A stretch of 25,607 nucleotides of DNA. Origin: DATEPR01 sp036503065. GTDB taxonomy: Bacteria > Actinomycetota > Actinomycetes > Mycobacteriales > Pseudonocardiaceae. The stretch spans positions 1 to 25,607 of the forward strand of contig DASXXM010000054.1 of assembly GCA_036503065.1 (NCBI GenBank), in the 5' to 3' direction. Under the pieces are notes generated by a model. That model searched no databases. It was not told the DNA's origin and worked only from the letters and a program-made list of their open reading frames with translations. The first letter of the stretch is position 1, and the number at the start of each line of letters is the position of its first letter. Shown one piece after another: positions 22,734-25,607 of the stretch. The position numbers were made by a program, and so were the translations under genes.

Positions 22734-23594
22734 TCAGACTGCCTCGAAAATGACCCTGGCCAGGCCGAGATGGCGCTTGCGGAACGGTTCGACGAACGAG
22801 CTGAGATAGCGTTCGTAATCCGCTACCGCCCGTTCCCCCACGATCCGCGCGGCCTCGGCCCGGTGCGCGCGTAACCGATGGAACCATTCCTGGCAGGTCA
22901 TGGCGTAGTGCTCCGCGTCATTGCGGACACTCACCACGTCGAACAGCCCTTCGCTGGACTCGACGACCTCGGACAGCGCCGGTATCTCCGATTCCGGGAA
23001 CACCGTCTCGACGACGAATTCCATGTCACGGACGGTGGCCCTGGTCATCCGCCTGTTGTTGCCCTTGACAGTGGTCTGGATCGCGACGCGTGACCCGGCG
23101 GACAACGCCGTCCGGCAGAATTCGAAGAACCGCCGGTAACCCGCGACCCGGGTCGCGCGTGGCAGTCCGAACCGCGCGAAGTGTTCGAACGCGCCGAGGG
23201 ACACGATGGCGTCATAGGGCTCGTCCGGCACGTGGTCGGCCCAGTTCCGCACCAGCACGTCGACCGCGGCCGATCCCCACGCCGACCAGTCGGCCTGGCG
23301 ATCGCTGATGGTGAGGCCGACGGCCCGGCGGACGCCGTAGCTCTCGGTCGCCCGCCGCAGCAGGCTTCCCCACCCGCACCCGACGTCGAGCAGTCGCGCG
23401 GCGCCACGCGCTCGAACACCGTCGAGTACCGCGTCGAGCTGGCGGATCTGGGCGCGTTCGAGAGTGTCGCCCGGTTCCCACAGCGCGCACGAATACGTCA
23501 TCGTGGTATCCAGCCACAGCGCGAAGAACTCGTTCGACAGGTCGTAGTGGTGCCGGATGGCATCCGATGAGGCACCGAGATAGACCCGGGGCAT
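22734..23594 (-). CDS. Cyclopropane-fatty-acid-synthase-type SAM methyltransferase
   Basis: The protein is 286 residues from ATG 23594, two bases after the ACP stop. It has the CFAS/mycolic-acid methyltransferase signatures: HHYDLSNEFFALWLD (15-29), TYSCALWE, LLDVGCGWGSL (69-79, SAM site), VGLTIS and LGAFEHF. At 286 residues it matches the mycobacterial CmaA/PcaA size rather than the larger E. coli Cfa, which has an extra N-terminal lipid-binding region. Enzymes of this length often act on ACP-bound chains. It may add a methylene bridge or a methyl branch across the double bond made by the operon desaturase. Position directly beside the ACP gene supports an acyl-ACP substrate. A methyltransferase acting on the final aromatic product is the alternative. 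Confidence 0.85.
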   Translation of the reverse strand: MPRVYLGASSDAIRHHYDLSNEFFALWLDTTMTYSCALWEPGDTLERAQIRQLDAVLDGVRARGAARLLDVGCGWGSLLRRATESYGVRRAVGLTISDRQADWSAWGSAAVDVLVRNWADHVPDEPYDAIVSLGAFEHFARFGLPRATRVAGYRRFFEFCRTALSAGSRVAIQTTVKGNNRRMTRATVRDMEFVVETVFPESEIPALSEVVESSEGLFDVVSVRNDAEHYAMTCQEWFHRLRAHRAEAARIVGERAVADYERYLSSFVEPFRKRHLGLARVIFEAV

Positions 23595-23596
23595 CG

Positions 23597-23848
23597 TTAT
23601 CGCACGCTCGCCGTCGCTGTCCTACCGGCCAGAGCCACCAGATCACCGATTGTGGCCACGTCCGCGGCCAGCACCGGATCGAACTCGACCGCGAGCAGGT
23701 CCTCGACCGTGTAGATGATGTCCGCGATCTGCAGGCTGGACAGTCCCACGTCCCGCAGCAGCGAGTTCGCGCCGAGCACGACCGGACCACGTCGGCCATT
23801 GAGTTTCGCGTTGATGAGGCGCACCACATCGTCAACGGTGACAGGCAA
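23597..23848 (-). CDS. Acyl carrier protein (first gene of operon)
   Basis: The protein is 83 residues. Start is TTG 23848: GAGGAG lies eight bases upstream, and I find no in-frame ATG or GTG before the conserved N-terminus (VTVDDVVRLINAKL). The phosphopantetheine serine lies in DVGLSSLQIADIIYTVED, with the usual following helix. The DSL motif is changed to LSS, which occurs in stand-alone ACPs of specialised pathways. It should carry the acyl chain activated by the FAAL-like enzyme and present it to the desaturase, the CFAS-type methyltransferase and the KAS III-like condensing enzyme. It is the promoter-proximal gene, two bases from the methyltransferase gene, and the use of TTG may moderate its level. 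Confidence 0.88.
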   Translation of the reverse strand: MPVTVDDVVRLINAKLNGRRGPVVLGANSLLRDVGLSSLQIADIIYTVEDLLAVEFDPVLAADVATIGDLVALAGRTATASVR

Positions 23849-23979
23849 TTTCGTGTCTCCTCACAGAATGTGCGTCCCGAAGAGGGCAACGCTCCGGTAA
23901 ACGAACGACCGGCGGTCCGATGCGGCCCAAGACTCACAGACGGCAGGGACCTGGGCAACCCGGGAACATCGATTCCGCT

Positions 23980-24008
23980 GATATCGCCATTGCGGCGGTT
24001 GCGGTCAA
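23980..24008 (-). promoter_or_regulatory. Candidate operon promoter with overlapping inverted repeat
   Basis: On the leftward strand TTGACC (24008-24003) and GATATC (23985-23980) are separated by exactly 17 bases, about 130 bases upstream of the ACP start. The inverted repeat CAACT-ACGC-AGTTG (24006-24019) overlaps the -35 and could be an operator. The -10 is only a partial match. The rest of 23849-24040 holds no ORF or RNA that I can support. Confidence 0.35.
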
Positions 24009-24040
24009 CTACGCAGTTGCCAGAATGTCCCCACACAACG

Positions 24041-24070
24041 AACGACGAGTGCCGCGCGGCACTCGTCGTT
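24041..24070. terminator. Perfect 30-bp palindrome (terminator or operator)
   Basis: AACGACGAGTGCCGC (24041-24055) is followed at once by its exact complement GCGGCACTCGTCGTT (24056-24070). As RNA it folds into a 13-bp stem with a four-base loop, ending in TTTCG on the + strand. It lies between the operon promoter and the IS66 remnant, so it could insulate the operon from leftward read-through. As DNA it could also be a dimer-binding site. Confidence 0.6.
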
Positions 24071-24147
24071 TCGGCTCTGTCGTTCAGTTGACGGTGATGT
24101 ACCCGCGGACGCCGGCCCGCGTGCCGTTGGTGCGATGAACGCGGCAC

Positions 24148-24363
24148 GTAACTGGTCCGGTTGTTTGTAGGGCTTGATCACCTCTGTGGGATGATCTTGG
24201 GGTGCAGACTGGGGATGGGCGTCCGTCGTATGACGAGCTTGCCGCCTTGGTCGTGCATCAAGCAGCGGTGATCGAGGAGTTACGAGCCGAGGTCGCCGCT
24301 TTGCGGGCAGAGAACACCGAGTTGAAGCGCCGGTTGGGTATGGACTCGACCAACTCCTCCAAG
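24148..24363 (+). mobile_element. Truncated left end of an IS66-type element
   Basis: The segment starts with GTAACTGGTCCGG, matching the GTAA start typical of IS66-family terminal repeats. It continues through a short leader to a transposase reading frame that stops matching abruptly at 24363. No right end or second inverted repeat is in the window. Confidence 0.55.
24202..24363 (+). pseudogene. IS66-family transposase, N-terminal fragment
   Basis: From GTG 24202 the frame gives YDELAALVVHQAAVIEELRA, a leucine-zipper-like coiled coil, then ENTELKRRLGMDSTNSSK. This is the highly recognisable IS66 TnpC N-terminus, where intact copies continue with a PPSSDG-type sequence. After codon 54 the match ends, and the frame reads 27 unrelated residues before a stop at 24447 inside the opposite-strand DUF4192 gene. 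The DDE catalytic domain is wholly missing, so it cannot transpose. The breakpoint carries CTCCAAG-CT-CTTGGAG (24357-24372). Confidence 0.75.
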
Positions 24364-25353
24364 CTCTTGGAGGGCGAGGGTGGCCGCTTTGATTCCAGCC
24401 GCCCGCAGCCTTCGTGGCGACATGCCCAGTGCGAGGGTGGTCCGTAGCAGGTTGGACAGTTGGTGCTCCGGATCGGCGGCCTCTGACTGGGCCAGCGCGA
24501 TTCCGGCCAGGACGCCGTCGCCACGGACGTAGGCAGAGAACGCCAGCAGACACGTCGCCTCGGCGCGCTTCGGCGGCGGGGCGGTCTTGGCCAATGTGGT
24601 CCATAGGCGTTCGGCGGCGGCCACGTCCAGCGTGTCGAAGTCGAGGAACGTGTCGCGGACCTTGTGCTCGGCCAGCGCCCCGACCAGCCCGATCACATCG
24701 TCCTCGGACAGGGAAGGCGGACTGGCCGCAGCAGCCTTGATGGCCTCCTGAACAGCACACCACCCAGCCCGATTCGGGTCGGTCTGACTCGCGAGGCCAC
24801 CCGAATCAACCTGGGCTGGTTCGGCGTTACCGGTGAGCCTGGCCCGTGATGCCGCAACGCGGGCCAGCCTCTCCCCCAGTTCGGGTTGGAGGGTGGCGAC
24901 GATGTCCCGTCGATGGCGGTAGGTGATGCGGTCGATGTGGGCGAGAGCCGCAGCGAGATCAGTCACGGCCGGATCCGGGAGCATGCGGGTGCAGCCAGCG
25001 CGGTCGTAGCAGTGCCATTGCTGGCCGTCCGCCGTGTCCGGTGTCCATAGTTGGTGCACCACGGGGAACCCCAAGTCAGCGAACACCGACTCGAACCGAG
25101 CCAGCAACTCCCGGTGCGGCAGATCACCGGCGGGTGTCCGGCCGCGACCGCCGACCGCGATCATGGCAACAGCGGCGGAGTGGTTCTCGACCAAGGGCAC
25201 CCCCAGACACTCCGCCACGCTCCGCACACGGCGCAGCGGCGGCAGGTCGACTCGCACCACCACGTCGAGGGTGCCGCTCGCCCTACAGGCGGCGGTGGTC
25301 AATCCATGAAGCCCGAGTGACTTTCGCTCACCTATCCGATCAATTTGCACCAT
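24364..25353 (-). pseudogene. DUF4192 family protein, truncated by IS66 remnant
   Basis: This is a leftward frame of about 330 codons. It shows DUF4192 features: VVVRVDLPPLRRVRSVAECL near the N-terminus, WHCYDRAGCTRMLPDPAV mid-protein, and a C-terminal ERLWTTLAKTAPPPKRAEAT, LLAFSAYVRGDGVLAGIALA and LRTTLALGMSPRRLRAAG. The native stop is lost. Past 24363 the frame continues 84 bases into antisense IS66 sequence before stopping at 24280. The N-terminus also looks short: the PYLLGFxPxxSLVVV block normally preceding the VDLPP motif is replaced by an unrelated basic stretch, and ATG 25353 and GTG 25383 both lack a good ribosome site. DUF4192 proteins are common in actinobacteria and of unknown function. 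I judge this copy decayed. Confidence 0.6.
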
Positions 25354-25395
25354 ATTCCGAAGGACAAAAACTGTATATGCCACACTTCCAATGTG

Positions 25396-25607
25396 CTAAG
25401 CACGATGTGTCATGTGCATGTCAGATGGGTCAGCGTTCCCGTGTCGCTCAAAACTCCTGGCGATCGCGGCAATCAGGTCCGCAGACTCGGCAGGGCTCAG
25501 TGCGATCGCCACCAACCGCGAAGCGTGGCTGCGGAAAGGCGCTACTTTCGCCGTGCTGTCGAGGAAGACACCGCCTATTTGCTGTCGCTGAAACACGACG
25601 CGATCCC
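25396..25607 (-). CDS. C-terminal end of DUF5753 (Scr1-type) XRE regulator, cut by window edge
   Basis: The frame is open to the right edge and ends at TAG 25396. The visible 69 residues include DRVVFQRQQIGGVFLDSTAK, then SRLVAIALSPAESADLIAAI and ARSFERHG. This matches the tail of DUF5753 regulators, where a GG-x-FL-x-x-P segment is followed by a helix and the ALSPEES-x-x-LI pattern. Full-length members are about 280 residues with an N-terminal XRE HTH and often pair with a DUF397 gene. None is seen downstream, where the DUF4192 remnant begins. The N-terminal part is outside the window, so integrity is unknown. Confidence 0.6.
   Translation of the reverse strand, partial: DRVVFQRQQIGGVFLDSTAKVAPFRSHASRLVAIALSPAESADLIAAIARSFERHGNADPSDMHMTHRA

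Noticed and set aside
24005..24763. A 252-codon leftward frame over the IS66 remnant
   Set aside because: It crosses the palindrome and the IS/DUF4192 junction out of frame with both and shows no domain.
1..25607. tRNA, rRNA or riboswitch genes
   Set aside because: I looked through the intergenic gaps on both strands and saw no cloverleaf-like or conserved riboswitch core. A covariance-model scan would settle it.

Overview
The window is high-GC actinomycete DNA, with about 70% GC, strong G/C third-position bias, many GTG starts and GGAG/AGGAGG-type ribosome sites. The gene content points loosely to a Pseudonocardiales-like actinobacterium: a calerythrin-like EF-hand protein, a ParA-like protein with a small membrane partner, a sigma factor with a zinc-finger tail, DUF4192 and DUF5753 remnants. 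The genus assignment is inference only.

Left part (1-10,500): mixed chromosomal genes. A very large secreted protein made of tandem beta-sandwich repeats runs leftward off the left edge (1-3933). It is followed by a small secreted peptide gene, a PAS-domain protein, a sigma-70-like factor with a C-terminal HxxxCxxC zinc motif, a single-domain LuxR regulator, a ParA-like ATPase translationally coupled to a 55-residue membrane peptide, an XRE regulator, an IS701-type transposase relative that seems to have lost catalytic residues, and the EF-hand protein.

Centre and right (10,501-23,848): one compact leftward operon of twelve genes, mostly overlapping or within about 35 bases of each other. 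In transcription order it encodes an acyl carrier protein, a cyclopropane-fatty-acid-synthase-type methyltransferase, an FAD amine/amino-acid oxidase-like enzyme, a thioester-reductase-like SDR, a classical SDR, a membrane fatty-acid desaturase, a fatty-acyl-AMP ligase, an O-methyltransferase, an SRPBCC cyclase-like protein, a KAS III-like ketosynthase, an acetolactate-synthase-like ThDP enzyme and a B12-binding radical SAM enzyme. The last group (ThDP enzyme, KAS III, SRPBCC cyclase) is the set that builds the carbazole ring in carquinostatin/neocarazostatin-type clusters. The first group (ACP, desaturase, acyl-AMP ligase) is the set that makes unsaturated or alkynyl acyl-ACP starters in JamABC-type pathways. 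Together they suggest an undescribed pathway that joins a tailored fatty acyl chain to a keto-acid-derived unit, cyclises it to an aromatic product and then methylates it. No prenyltransferase, transporter, resistance gene or dedicated regulator is visible inside the operon. It ends at a strong hairpin shared with the convergent EF-hand gene.

Right edge (24,041-25,607): a perfect 30-bp palindrome, then the left end of an IS66-type element cut off after about 54 codons and joined to the 3' part of a leftward DUF4192 gene, then the C-terminal end of a DUF5753 (Scr1-type) regulator. This is a scar-like boundary beside the operon promoter.
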